DNA from: Roseovarius bejariae
GTDB lineage: Bacteria; Pseudomonadota; Alphaproteobacteria; Rhodobacterales; Rhodobacteraceae
Assembly: GCF_009669325.1 (NCBI RefSeq)
Contig: NZ_SZWE01000001.1
Coordinates: forward strand, 1,240,402-1,304,401
Length of the DNA stretch: 64,000 nt
Direction of reading: 5' to 3'
Shown here: piece by piece, positions 15,961 to 25,552 of the stretch
How the letters are laid out: each line of letters opens with the position of its first letter
Position numbering within the stretch: the first letter of the stretch is position 1
Notes under the pieces: generated by a model
Told to the model about the DNA's origin: nothing
The model's input: the letters and a program-made list of their open reading frames with translations, nothing else
Database searches by the model: none
Program-made: the position numbers and the translations under genes

Positions 15961-16853
15961 TGCGCGGCCTCCGTCCGGGACATGATAGCGGCAAGGAACA
16001 GCCCGGAAATCGCGTGCCATATCCCCCAGAACGCGGCCACCACTGCCATACCGCCAAGTCCCCCGAAAAAGCCGAAGATCAGAACCAGACCAAGACCTGA
16101 ATTCTGAATGCCGGTTTCGATCGTCACCGCCCGCCGGTCGAATGGCGACAGCTGCGCAAGGCTGGCCAGGGCGTACCCCCCGCCGAAGCCAAGCGCATTA
16201 TGGACGATCACAAGCCCGGCAATACCCCCCGCAAAAGCAAGGAACAGGTCCCAGTTGGCGGCAAGAGCCAGAACGACGAAGCCCACGAAGATCGCCATCG
16301 ACAGCCATTGCAGCGGCGCGCGCAAGCGAGCCGTCAGGCTTGGGCGCGTGGTGTTCAGCGTCACCCCCAAGACCAAGGGAAGAACCAACATGAACCCAAC
16401 CGTGATCGCGATGCTGACCGGGTCTATCGCCGTGGCGCGCAGTATCGCGGCAGAAGGCTCATAAAGGCTTCCCCACAGGGCGATGTTTGCCGGGGTCAGC
16501 ATGATGGCCCCGATGGTGGCGAACCCCGTCATCGACACCGAAAGCGCCGCATTGCCCCCCGCCCGGTGGGTGATGAAATTCGAAATGTTCCCCCCGGGAC
16601 AGGCCGCCACAAGGATCAGCCCAAGCGCGACCGAGGCCTGCGGTCGGGTCACCATCACCAACAGGTAGGTCAGCACGGGCAACAACAGAAACTGCGACAG
16701 CAACCCGATCACCAAGGGCTTGGGCGCCTTCACCAGAACCCTGAAATCACTTGGCTTGAGATCGATGGCGATGGAAAACATCACCACCGCAAGGATCGCG
16801 TTGAGCAGCATCAACGATCCGGCAGAAAATTGGACAACCGCGTCGTCGATCAT
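15957..16853 (-). CDS. Bile acid:sodium symporter (BASS) family transporter
   Basis: 298 residues, eight to ten membrane helices. The conserved BASS signatures are visible: AACPGGNISNFITHRAGGN (sodium-site region) and AVTIETGIQNSGLGLVL near the end. Members carry bile acids, steroids, pantoate or other organic anions with sodium. The start at 16853 overlaps the monooxygenase stop by ATGA. Placed between a flavin monooxygenase and two dehydrogenases, it probably imports the substrate of this operon. Confidence 0.9.
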   Translation of the reverse strand: MIDDAVVQFSAGSLMLLNAILAVVMFSIAIDLKPSDFRVLVKAPKPLVIGLLSQFLLLPVLTYLLVMVTRPQASVALGLILVAACPGGNISNFITHRAGGNAALSVSMTGFATIGAIMLTPANIALWGSLYEPSAAILRATAIDPVSIAITVGFMLVLPLVLGVTLNTTRPSLTARLRAPLQWLSMAIFVGFVVLALAANWDLFLAFAGGIAGLVIVHNALGFGGGYALASLAQLSPFDRRAVTIETGIQNSGLGLVLIFGFFGGLGGMAVVAAFWGIWHAISGLFLAAIMSRTEAAQ

Positions 16854-18166
16854 GGCTGGCCCCCGGCCAGTTTGCCGATCCACTGTGTCACCGCTTTACG
16901 ATAGGTGGCCTTGTCCACGTAATAGGCCATGCGCGGCAGCTTGATGTAATTCATGCCGCCGGTCGCGCGCTCGAACCCTTGTGCCTTGGTTTTTTGCAAG
17001 GCGCGTGCTTCACCCGTGTCGTCCCGCAGCCCCTTGATATAGCGCACCACCATTTCGGCCTGTTCATGACGCCCCTGCCAACCAAGGCCAGAGGCCTCGA
17101 CCATGCCCAGTACGAAAACATCGTCACGCTCGGGATGCATGCAATTGAGGTAGAGATGCGGCGCGTCGCCCTGCCAGTTGAGAAGCGTATCGTCAATGAA
17201 GGGATAGTCGAGCTTGTAGCCCGTCGCGGCAAGGATCATGTCGTACTCCGCACGGCTTCCATCCTTGAAATGCACGGTCTTGCCGTCGAACCGCTCGATA
17301 TCGGGGCGAACGGTCAAATCCCCATGCCCCGCGTGGTACAGCACCAGCGAATTCACCACCGGATGACTTTCGTACAACTTGTAGTCCGGCTTGGGAAAAC
17401 CATACTTCTGCGGATTGCCGACAAACCATTTCAGGATCATGCCATCGACCACCCGCTTGATCGCCATCGGCAATTTGATCGCCCCGCCCATCGTGTCGGC
17501 CGGTTTGCCAAAGACGTATTTCGGCACGAAGTAATACCCGCGCCGCATCGACAGGTCACACGAAACCCCGTGATGGATCGCATCCACGGCAATGTCACAG
17601 CCGGAGTTGCCCGCACCGATCACCAGAACACGCTTGCCGTCGAACTGGCTGGCATAACGGTACTGCGACGAATGGATCAACTCGCCACTGAAATGGCCCT
17701 TGAACTCGGGCATGTTGGGCGTGCTCAGCGTCCCGTTCGCGATCAGCACACCGGAAAACTCTTCGGTATGTTCGCCCTCGCCATCGCGCCACGTCACGCG
17801 CCAGCCTTCGCCCGGCCCGCCCAGCGGCTCGCATGACAGCACCTCCGCTCCAAACCGGAAGTGCCGGGCCAGATCAAAGTGTTCGGCGAACTCTTCGAAA
17901 TACCGCTTCATTTCCCGATGCGACGGATATTCCGCAACCTCCTCGCACATCGGGAAATCGGTGAACTCGGTCATCGTTTTGGACGAAATCAGATGCGCGG
18001 TCTCGTACATGGTTGATCGTGGACCATCGATATCCCACAACCCACCGACCCCGGCGTTCAACTCGAACCCCTGAAACTCGATCTCCTGCTCGACCAAAAG
18101 CTTGGCCGTCGCCAAGCCCATCGGCCCCGCCCCGATCAGGGCGAGCCGTTCGCGCGCGTTATCCAT
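16850..18166 (-). CDS. Flavin-containing monooxygenase
   Basis: 438 residues. FAD-binding GAGPMG (12-17), the family fingerprint FKGHFSGELIHSSQY starting at 155 (FxGxxxHS type), NADPH-binding GAGNSG (184-189) and ATGYKLDYPF. It should oxygenate a soft nucleophile or a ketone (Baeyer-Villiger) using NADPH and O2. It is the first gene of a four-gene ATGA-linked operon and is divergent from a TetR-type gene across a 16 bp palindrome (18193-18208), a likely operator. Confidence 0.92.
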   Translation of the reverse strand: MDNARERLALIGAGPMGLATAKLLVEQEIEFQGFELNAGVGGLWDIDGPRSTMYETAHLISSKTMTEFTDFPMCEEVAEYPSHREMKRYFEEFAEHFDLARHFRFGAEVLSCEPLGGPGEGWRVTWRDGEGEHTEEFSGVLIANGTLSTPNMPEFKGHFSGELIHSSQYRYASQFDGKRVLVIGAGNSGCDIAVDAIHHGVSCDLSMRRGYYFVPKYVFGKPADTMGGAIKLPMAIKRVVDGMILKWFVGNPQKYGFPKPDYKLYESHPVVNSLVLYHAGHGDLTVRPDIERFDGKTVHFKDGSRAEYDMILAATGYKLDYPFIDDTLLNWQGDAPHLYLNCMHPERDDVFVLGMVEASGLGWQGRHEQAEMVVRYIKGLRDDTGEARALQKTKAQGFERATGGMNYIKLPRMAYYVDKATYRKAVTQWIGKLAGGQP

Positions 18167-18192
18167 CCTGTCCTCCCTTGTTCATTATTAGA

Positions 18193-18208
18193 TTGAACAA
18201 ATGTTCAA
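18193..18208. promoter_or_regulatory. Palindromic operator between monooxygenase operon and TetR gene
   Basis: TTGAACA-AA-TGTTCAA is a perfect inverted repeat with 7 bp arms. A further GTTCA half-site lies just to its left in the same gap. It is in the 61 bp between the two divergent starts (18166 and 18228), which fits autoregulation and control of the operon by the adjacent TetR-type protein. Binding is inferred. Confidence 0.65.
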
Positions 18209-18227
18209 AATAAGACAAGATGAAAAT

Positions 18228-18875
18228 ATGACGGCCACACAACTGACTGAATCCAAACGAAAAAGGGCGCCCTCGAAACGCGCGCTTGCCACGAAAACCC
18301 GGGTACTGGATGCCGCGGAAAAGGTCTTCGCCGCCCGTGGATTCGATGGCGCAACGATCCGCGATATCGCCACCGAAGCGGGCGAACCCATCGGCACCAT
18401 CCACCACCACGGCGGAGGCAAGGAGGCCCTGTTTCACCAAATCATCGCACGCCGCGCCGAAGCCCTGTCACAGGCCCGGCTGACCGCACTGTCCCAGATC
18501 CGCGCCCGGGGTGACCTGACGCTGGACACCGTGTTGTCGGCCTTCATCCGCCCGTTTTTCGACCTCACCCACGACGACCCCCGCTGGCGCCACTACGCCC
18601 GCCTTGTGGCCTTTGTTTCCGTCGATGACCGCTGGCAGGATATCTCGGCGCAGTTCTTCGATCCAACCGCAGCGGTTTTCATGGAAGAACTTCTTGCGCT
18701 TGTCCCCCACGCGTCCCGCCCGCAACTTGCCGAAGGCTTCGTCTTTTCTGTCTCGGCCATGCTGGCCCTGCTGACCTCCCAAGACCGTATTGGCACCCTG
18801 AGTGGCGGCCAATCCGAACAAGATGCCCAAATTGATCATCTCGTGCGATTTTGCGCTGCGGGAATTGCCGCGTAA
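18228..18875 (+). CDS. TetR/AcrR family regulator (CecR-like C-terminus)
   Basis: 215 residues from the ATG at 18228. The N-terminal HTH reads RVLDAAEKVFAARGFDGATIRDIATEAGEPIGTIHHH. The ligand domain (RPFFDLTHDDPRWRHYARLVAFV) resembles CecR/DUF1956. An upstream ATG at 18201 lies inside the palindrome, so I prefer 18228. It diverges from the flavin monooxygenase operon and probably represses it until a ligand binds. Confidence 0.88.
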   Translation: MTATQLTESKRKRAPSKRALATKTRVLDAAEKVFAARGFDGATIRDIATEAGEPIGTIHHHGGGKEALFHQIIARRAEALSQARLTALSQIRARGDLTLDTVLSAFIRPFFDLTHDDPRWRHYARLVAFVSVDDRWQDISAQFFDPTAAVFMEELLALVPHASRPQLAEGFVFSVSAMLALLTSQDRIGTLSGGQSEQDAQIDHLVRFCAAGIAA

Positions 18876-18892
18876 CACTCCCGGCCTGACGC

Positions 18893-20287
18893 TCAGAGGT
18901 TCGCGAAAACAAGCACCCAAATGGAAAGTATGCAGGCCGTGATCAGGGCATAGCTTCCGTTCCACTTCAGGCCGACGTGACTGGCGCTGACCTTGCCGAA
19001 TGATCCGATGAACAAGGTGGTCGCCGTGAAAGGCGAGGTTACCCCGCTCAGCGCCCAACCCGCCGTGATGGCCACGACAACCGCCGTCGGTTCAACGCCA
19101 AGGCTTTCGGCGGAGGGCACAAGCGGCGCGATCAGCGTCACCACCAAGATCGGGTTCATCCCGATCTGCCCGGCCAATGGGATGATCCAGACCAGCGCCA
19201 CCAGCACCACAGGCGTCGGCACAAGCGACAAATCCACCCCGAGGCCCAGAAGCAGTGGCAAAAGCAGCGGGGCGCCAACGGTCCCGATATACCCCGCCAT
19301 CATCAACAACAAGATTTCCCCACGAAACCCCGGTAACTCGACAAAGGCATAGTCCCCGACCCGGCGCCAAAATCCCGGGTCATCCGTGGCACCCCATGCC
19401 TGCATAACGGTCCAGATCACCGCGATCACCGGCACGATCAACAGGACAAGCCCGACCGTTCGAACGTCCGTCATGAAATGCAGAATGACGAGGCTGCTGA
19501 CAAGAATCGCCAGCAAAGCGACCAACGGCAACATCAGCGTCCAAGTCCCCTCGGGCGGCACCGGTGCGGGCCTCGCCCGCGACAATCGCGGTTTGAAAAT
19601 ACTGTCCAACGCCCAGCCGGTCCCGGCCATCAAAACAGAGGTCACGACCCCCGGAATGACCACATCCACCCATTGCGCCCCGGGGATGAGCGCAAGAGAA
19701 ATGGCAACCGCAAAGGACAACGGGGACCACGGCAAGGTCGAGGTAAACGCCCTTTGGATCGCCAACAACATGCGCCGTGTGCGGTGCCGCCGAATTTCGG
19801 CATCCGGTTCCTCGTTGGCGCTGGCCGTCGCGAGACTGCCCAACAGGGCGATTGCACCGTAGTTCAACAAAAGCGCGAACATCTGGCCCCCGACGGTCAA
19901 CGCGATATAGCGCATGCCCGGGGGCTGCTGCGCAAGGAAACGACCGCTGCGACTGATCGAAGGGGAGCTCGCCGCGGCGCTTCTCAATGTTGCCAGGGCC
20001 GAGAAAAACGCCGCGATGAATGCCGCCGTTTGCAAGCCCTTGTTCGTGATTGAAATCCAGTCCGGGTTCGTCACGGCAAGCGCCAAGGTCAGACCCACCG
20101 CGACGATCACGAAGACATACCGCCCGGGACCGACACGCACCGTCAGCAAAGCAATCAAGGGGATAATCAACCACGGCAAGGCCATATCAGGCCATGCGCC
20201 GCTCCCCCATTCGGTCACCACAACCAAGGCCGCCAGAACAACCAGCAACCCGCCTGTCATCTTGTCGAGGAAATTTGAAACCTGCAT
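18893..20287 (-). CDS. Multi-pass membrane transport protein
   Basis: 464 residues with roughly twelve hydrophobic helices, and a polar cytoplasmic loop in the first half (SANEEPDAEIRRHRTRR). The C-terminal half has helices and re-entrant-looking segments (GMNPILVVTLIAPLVPSAES, GWALSGVTSPFTATTLFIGSFGKVS) that recall ion-transporter-superfamily permeases (TRAP large subunit, NhaD/ArsB or DASS), but I do not recognise a specific family. It is convergent with the TetR gene and divergent from the sensor kinase. Substrate unknown. Confidence 0.6.
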   Translation of the reverse strand: MQVSNFLDKMTGGLLVVLAALVVVTEWGSGAWPDMALPWLIIPLIALLTVRVGPGRYVFVIVAVGLTLALAVTNPDWISITNKGLQTAAFIAAFFSALATLRSAAASSPSISRSGRFLAQQPPGMRYIALTVGGQMFALLLNYGAIALLGSLATASANEEPDAEIRRHRTRRMLLAIQRAFTSTLPWSPLSFAVAISLALIPGAQWVDVVIPGVVTSVLMAGTGWALDSIFKPRLSRARPAPVPPEGTWTLMLPLVALLAILVSSLVILHFMTDVRTVGLVLLIVPVIAVIWTVMQAWGATDDPGFWRRVGDYAFVELPGFRGEILLLMMAGYIGTVGAPLLLPLLLGLGVDLSLVPTPVVLVALVWIIPLAGQIGMNPILVVTLIAPLVPSAESLGVEPTAVVVAITAGWALSGVTSPFTATTLFIGSFGKVSASHVGLKWNGSYALITACILSIWVLVFANL

Positions 20288-20428
20288 CGCACCGGCACGA
20301 TACGCTCCTATCCACGGGAATTGAATAGCCTCTCAAATCAACATCAATTTAAAGCCAAATTTTGAACACATCCTCATGCTTTGATCTGATAAACAAACAT
20401 GAAATTTCTCATTTCGGGGACGAGCACG

Positions 20429-22216
20429 ATGAATTGCTTTTCGGGCGCACTGTCAGATCCTGTTTTCTTGGTGACGGCTAGCATCACGGCCTTGGCAATC
20501 TTCACAATGACCTGGACGTTGCGCAACCAAACATTCAACGGCAAACTTTTTTATGCCCTCACGCTGATTGGCGTAAGCTGGGTCCTTTTGACCGTCGGAC
20601 TTGAGGCCGCATCGAACGATTACTCCTGTCAATTGCAATGGGCGACCGCGGCGTGGCTGGGCAACGCATTGATCCCGGTGGCCTGGTGTTATTTCGTTTT
20701 TTCCTACGTGGATAACGCGCCATGGGTTCACAAACCTGCGGCGCGGGCTGTCATGGTCATTGTACCGATCGCCGCCGTGGCATTCGCCGCAACAAATCCA
20801 TGGCATCATCTCGTCTATGCCGAAGGCACCGTCATTCCTGATGGCGGCGGCCAGATAAACTATGTCCACGGTCCCGGGTTCTACCTGATCATCGCGGTCC
20901 TATACAGTTTCGTGGCCGCCACTCTTGTTTGCCTTGCACGGGCTTTCACCCGGGCAAAGCGGGATGCATGGCTGATGCTGACCATGCTGACCAAGATCAC
21001 CATTACACCGCTGGTCATGAATGCCGCCTACGTTGGATTGGGCTTCACCATCTTCGGGCTGGATCCTACGTCCTTTATGTTTACACTCGGCGTGCTCGTG
21101 TTTTCCTGGCTTCTTGTGATCAACAAGACGATGGACATGGCGACCGTCGGCCAATCGGTTTTGTTCGACACGATGAGTGAACCGGTTGTTCTGATCGACA
21201 GACAGAAAAATGTCGTACTCGCGAACACCGCGGCAAAGTCCAGGGGACTTCAAAATGACACCTGCCCTGTACTCAAAGATCTTCGCACGACTATCGAATA
21301 CTTCCACACATCCGATGAGGCCACTCACCTACGCATCGGGCAACGTGACTATGAACCGCGCATCCAGAAGGTTGAAAACCCCATAAATCCGTCTGGCGAG
21401 GGTCTTGGCTGGAGTGTCACCTTGGTGGATATCACGGATCGGATTGCCATAAACGCATCCTTGCAGGACGCACTCCAACAAGCCGACGAAGCCAACCGGG
21501 CAAAGGACGAATTCGTCTCGGTCATCAGCCACGAAATGCGTACGCCTCTGACCTCGCTGAAAGGCGGCCTCGCACTCGCCCTCAGTGGCCACCTCGGGGA
21601 ATTGACCGATCACCTCAAGTCATCCCTCGAAATTGCGCATCGAAACGGGGCACGCCTGTCCCGGTTGATCGATCACATCCTGTTATCTCAAAAGATGGAC
21701 ATTGGCGCACTGTCGCTGGAACATGAACCTATCGTTCTTGGTCGCCTTCTCGAAGAAAGCCTCGAAGAAAACAGAAGCTTCGCCGCCGAACGTGGCGTGC
21801 AGCTCATTCAGTCAACGATTGATCATTCCGCAGTCGTCAACGGGGATGCCTTCGCAATTCGCCAGATTGTCGACAACCTCATGTCCAATGCCATCAAGTT
21901 TTCCAATGATGACGGCGTCGTCGAGGGTGCATTGCAGATCACGGGCGGCAAGGTAAGACTGTCGATCAAGGACTCGGGCCACGGCATTCCCGAGGGCATG
22001 GAAGATCATGTTTTCGGCCGTTTTGAACAGGTCGCGAATAGCGGCCAAGGCTCCACCCAAGGGTCGGGGCTGGGCCTGCACATCTCGAAACAACTGGCCA
22101 GGCAGATGTCCGGTGACATTACATATGAAAGTCAGGTCGGCGCAGGGACGACATTCCATGTCGAGTTCGACCTTGCCATGCAACTCGCTGAAGAAGAAAC
22201 AAGAATTGCAGGATAA
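20429..22216 (+). CDS. Histidine kinase with 7TM sensor and PAS-like domain
   Basis: 595 residues from the ATG at 20429 (GGGGA eight bases upstream); an ATG at 20399 lacks a ribosome site. Seven helices form a HisKA_7TM-like sensor (about 10-235), followed by a PAS-like region (FDTMSEPVVLIDRQKNVVLAN), HisKA with the phospho-accepting His368 (VISHEMRTPL) and a HATPase domain (DNLMSNAIKFS, DSGHGIPEGM, GSGLGLHISKQL). No receiver is attached, so phosphate would pass to separate receivers; an Hpt gene and three receiver genes follow nearby. The ligand is unknown. Confidence 0.9.
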   Translation: MNCFSGALSDPVFLVTASITALAIFTMTWTLRNQTFNGKLFYALTLIGVSWVLLTVGLEAASNDYSCQLQWATAAWLGNALIPVAWCYFVFSYVDNAPWVHKPAARAVMVIVPIAAVAFAATNPWHHLVYAEGTVIPDGGGQINYVHGPGFYLIIAVLYSFVAATLVCLARAFTRAKRDAWLMLTMLTKITITPLVMNAAYVGLGFTIFGLDPTSFMFTLGVLVFSWLLVINKTMDMATVGQSVLFDTMSEPVVLIDRQKNVVLANTAAKSRGLQNDTCPVLKDLRTTIEYFHTSDEATHLRIGQRDYEPRIQKVENPINPSGEGLGWSVTLVDITDRIAINASLQDALQQADEANRAKDEFVSVISHEMRTPLTSLKGGLALALSGHLGELTDHLKSSLEIAHRNGARLSRLIDHILLSQKMDIGALSLEHEPIVLGRLLEESLEENRSFAAERGVQLIQSTIDHSAVVNGDAFAIRQIVDNLMSNAIKFSNDDGVVEGALQITGGKVRLSIKDSGHGIPEGMEDHVFGRFEQVANSGQGSTQGSGLGLHISKQLARQMSGDITYESQVGAGTTFHVEFDLAMQLAEEETRIAG

Positions 22217-22326
22217 GCGAGCGGGACAAAACCTGCGCCCTTCCCGCAAGACACTCAGTTCAGATCCAAACCACTTCGCAAAAAGTTAGCCCCCAAAGCC
22301 ATCAGGCGGCTCTGGTTTCCTGTTGC

Positions 22327-22665
22327 TTATGAATTTTGTTCGGCAAGGATGTGGTCGGACAGCGCGATCACGTTTTCCAATCGGCGGACAATCTCAATAC
22401 TGAGCATGTCACCATCTGTCATTTCCCGGGTTGTCAGGTCATCCAGTTCCGCCGCGATCGCGCCAAGCTTTTCGAACCCGACCGTCGCGGCTGTCCCTGC
22501 GATTTTATGCGCGATGCGGCCAATCGACGTGACTTGCTCTTGTGCCCACTTCGTCTGTTCGCCCTCTTCGCGCAGCATTACCAACCTATCGCGCCGCGGC
22601 CCAAGTTCCTCGACAAAACGCCTGCGCACTCGGGCAAGCCCCTCGCTCAATATTGCATCCATCAT
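22327..22665 (-). CDS. Hpt-domain phosphotransfer protein
   Basis: 112 residues, all helical. The core GRIAHKIAGTAATVGFEKLGAIAAELDD is a typical histidine phosphotransfer helix with His53 as acceptor. A stand-alone Hpt shuttles phosphate between receivers. It is on the minus strand 30 bp downstream of a receiver/GGDEF-like gene and converges on the kinase, so it probably connects parts of this cluster. AGGA precedes the double ATG at 22665/22662. No gene or clear signal is seen in 22217-22326. Confidence 0.9.
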   Translation of the reverse strand: MMDAILSEGLARVRRRFVEELGPRRDRLVMLREEGEQTKWAQEQVTSIGRIAHKIAGTAATVGFEKLGAIAAELDDLTTREMTDGDMLSIEIVRRLENVIALSDHILAEQNS

Positions 22666-22695
22666 GATCCTAGCATCGCTGGATTGTGTGCTTTT

Positions 22696-23676
22696 TTACA
22701 ACCCGAAAAGGGTTCTTTTCGTCCACTTTTCGTCATTTTGAACGCGCCCTGAGAGTGCGACACTCTCCGCATTCGATGCCGCCTGCACCAAGGCATTCGG
22801 AAGGCTTTTCGCCGACTTCACCTTAAGCGAAACAGGGTCACCAACAGTCGCCTGAATGGACATGGGGCGCCCATCGCAAAAGTGCAGGTCCATCTCGTGG
22901 AGCGTTTCATTCAATGCTTTCTGGAACTCTTCGGCGTCAAAATTGCGCCCATCGGCCAGAACACAAACAAATTCTCCCTCGCCGGCATGGGCCGCGAAAA
23001 AGCTTTGCGGTTTCAACGTGTCGGACAGGGCTTCTGCAACATCCGCAACCGCGGATTCGTATTCATATACGGTACTCGCGGCAAAGAGGCGCTTGAAATC
23101 CCGAACGGCAACACCGACCGCATACATCCCCAAAAGTGAAACGCGGGACACCTGGAGCAAGTAGTTCTCCAATGCGAGGTAATCGATGAAACCATCGATC
23201 TCCTGTAGTTGCAGACGTTTCTGGAAAAGCTCATCGGACACCAGCGCAAGCGGCTCTTGCGGGGCGGTCACGGGGTTGCGGTCTTCTTTCCATTTGCGCT
23301 CGGTGACAAGGCTTTCGATCACGCGCAAGCGGGCATGCACCTCACCGATTTCAAATGGTTTGGTGATGTAGTCACTGGCCCCCGCCGCAAACGCATTATC
23401 GATATACGTACGGTCGGACATGGCCGTGATCATCAGGATCGGCGTTTCGGCATAGCCCGGCGTCCGCCGAACGGCCGCCGTAAGCTCGATACCGTCAACC
23501 TCCGGCATCTGGATGTCGAACAAGAAGCAGTCGAACGGAACGACAGCCTGTTCAATTTCATTGAGAGCATCACGCGCAGAACTACAAACGGTCAAATTGG
23601 TGAATCCGGCAGCGCGCAAAACCTCGGTGAGCAGGTCCAGGATGATTGGATCATCATCGACAGCCAAAATCTTCAT
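22696..23676 (-). CDS. Response regulator with degenerate GGDEF-like domain (copy A)
   Basis: 326 residues. Receiver domain 1-120 with Asp8, phospho-acceptor Asp54 (FDIQMPE), Thr84 and Lys106 (ITKPFE). The C-terminal part has the diguanylate-cyclase fold pattern (VAVRDFKRLFA, ESAVADVAEALSDTL, then AHAGEGEFVCVL), but the GGDEF signature is GEGEF at 232-236 and the substrate residues are not evident, so it is probably not a cyclase. It may bind a partner or nucleotide. Two paralogues (26342-27352 and 27769-28758) lie nearby; an Hpt gene follows in the same direction. Confidence 0.82.
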   Translation of the reverse strand: MKILAVDDDPIILDLLTEVLRAAGFTNLTVCSSARDALNEIEQAVVPFDCFLFDIQMPEVDGIELTAAVRRTPGYAETPILMITAMSDRTYIDNAFAAGASDYITKPFEIGEVHARLRVIESLVTERKWKEDRNPVTAPQEPLALVSDELFQKRLQLQEIDGFIDYLALENYLLQVSRVSLLGMYAVGVAVRDFKRLFAASTVYEYESAVADVAEALSDTLKPQSFFAAHAGEGEFVCVLADGRNFDAEEFQKALNETLHEMDLHFCDGRPMSIQATVGDPVSLKVKSAKSLPNALVQAASNAESVALSGRVQNDEKWTKRTLFGL

Positions 23677-23914
23677 TTCACGTTCCTTTTGTCAGGCCAA
23701 GCCTGCCGCCTACCGGCAGAACTGGCTCATGATGGTCTTATATTGGACCCAAAAGGCGGCGATATTTTGGCAACCCCAGAAAAAGCACGAGAAACCGGAC
23801 GTCTAAAATTCACATGTAAATCAGTGTCTTACAATTCGATTGACCGTATGGATTTCAAGATTGGCCATCCGGCCCGCGAAACGTGTTAAAGTTATGACAG
23901 TGTCGCAGACTTGC

Positions 23915-25330
23915 TCACGCAGACTGGCGCATCCAGTGAACATTCGGTTCCGGAGTTGACGTCACAGGAACCTCAACACGCCTCAACTCGACAAAAAACG
24001 TCGTGCCCGGCCCGTCGTTTTTCGAATAGTCCAAAATACCTTCGTGCGCATCCATGATGCGCTTTGAAATGTTCATGCCCAATCCGGTTCCGCCCACCTT
24101 GCGGCGGTCCGATGAATCCAGCTGGCGAAACTCTTCGAACACGGCTTGCCGGGAGTCCTCGGAAAGGCCACAGCCACGATCGACAACGGAAATCCGAACA
24201 TCATCATCCACCGCTTCGGCCGATATGGAAACTGTCTCCCCTGGGCTTGAAAACTTGGCCGCATTGGACAGGATATTCGAAAGAACTTGCTCCAGACGGT
24301 CTTCATCGGCGTGAACGAAAAGCGCGGGATCCACCGCCTTCAGGTCAAGCTTGATATCAAAGTTATTTGCATAAGGTTGATTGGCGGCGACGGCTTACGA
24401 CAGGAATGTTCCGACATTGACGGTGTCAAAATGAAATTCCATGCGCCCTGCATCCATCTTTTGCAGGTCCAGCAAATCGTTCACCAGATCACTTAGCCGA
24501 TCAGCATTTCGTTGCGCCATGGTGACCCCCTTCTCCATCGCCTCGGGCACCTCCCCCATGGCGCCATGACCGATAAGGTCAAGCGATCCCTTGATGCACG
24601 TAAGCGGTGTTCGCAACTCGTGGCTGACTGTCGATAGAAACTCGGACTTGGCGACGTAGGCCGCCTTGGTTTTCTCATGTTCGGCACGCAGCTCTTTCAT
24701 CTGCTGAAGGGTCTTCATGTAAAGCCCGCGGGACACGCGCGAACTGTCCGCAATAAAGAACATGACAAAAAGGCTCGTGAAGAATTGAACCCAGAGCTCC
24801 GACAGGATTGGCGCGCCGGTGACGACAATGTCGTAAAGGGGAATGAACAGGAAGGCGGCAAAATAAATGCTCAGCCTCATCACAAGAATGGATTGTATCT
24901 GGTGATTGTTCATGGCCGCGAAGACGGCCGCCGCGAACAGTAGGAACATTGGCATGAAATGCGTCGTATGGCCCTGGAGCAGGGCAATCGTGATCGCAAA
25001 TGCCGCGATATTGAGGGAACTCAGTATCGTGCCCGCATAAAGCAGTCGAAGGCAGAAAACGGCCTCAGCCCGATTGCGTTTTCTCATCCTAAGGACACGC
25101 CTGAAAACATAGGCGTCAAAGACTTCGGTTAACGCCACAATAGCAAACGCGACCAATGCCGCGATCCAACTGTAATAGACCGCTTCGAGGATCAGCGCCG
25201 CCGCATAAAGCCCTTGCCGCTGCCAGAAAAGGTTCTGGCCCACCCGCGCATAATCGGTCATCTGCGCGGTAAGCAGAAAAAGGTTGCGCGGTGTTTGCAA
25301 TTCTATGTTGTAGAACGATGCTAGGCCCAT
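23915..25330 (-). pseudogene. Histidine kinase interrupted by one in-frame stop
   Basis: Read in one frame this is a full membrane kinase: about six hydrophobic helices (30-195), HisKA with His237 (TVSHELRTPL), then after a TAA at 24395-24397 the same frame continues with AVAANQPYANNFDIKL and a complete HATPase domain (LSNILSNAAKFSS, DRGCGLSED, GTGLGMNISKRI). The stop falls between the dimerisation and ATPase domains, so the first product (311 residues) lacks kinase activity unless the stop is read through or the halves assemble. A sequencing error or recent mutation is possible. It diverges from the luxI-type gene. Confidence 0.8.
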
Positions 25331-25386
25331 GTTTCACCAATCGCGTTTTGCTCAGGTTGCTTCTGCAATAACAGCCACAACACTTA

Positions 25387-25407
25387 CTGTATTGGCAGGC
25401 GATACAG
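25387..25407. promoter_or_regulatory. Inverted repeat in the kinase-luxI intergenic region
   Basis: CTGTAT (25387-25392) and ATACAG (25402-25407) form an inverted repeat with a 9 bp spacer between two divergent starts (25330 and 25553). It recalls a lux box in its CTGT/ACAG ends but is longer than the usual spacing. A small hairpin (CCACC/GGTGG, 25458-25474) lies closer to the luxI-type start. Possible operator; unproven. Confidence 0.35.
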
Positions 25408-25552
25408 GTCAACCAAGCCTACTATCCTCCTATTAAATAGAAGGAATTATTAATTTTCCACCATAAAAAGGTGGCAAAACTATGGCTAAAAAATACAACC
25501 TCTGGTAAGCATGTGAAAAAGACCACGAATTGAGGTAAATCGAGGACATCCC

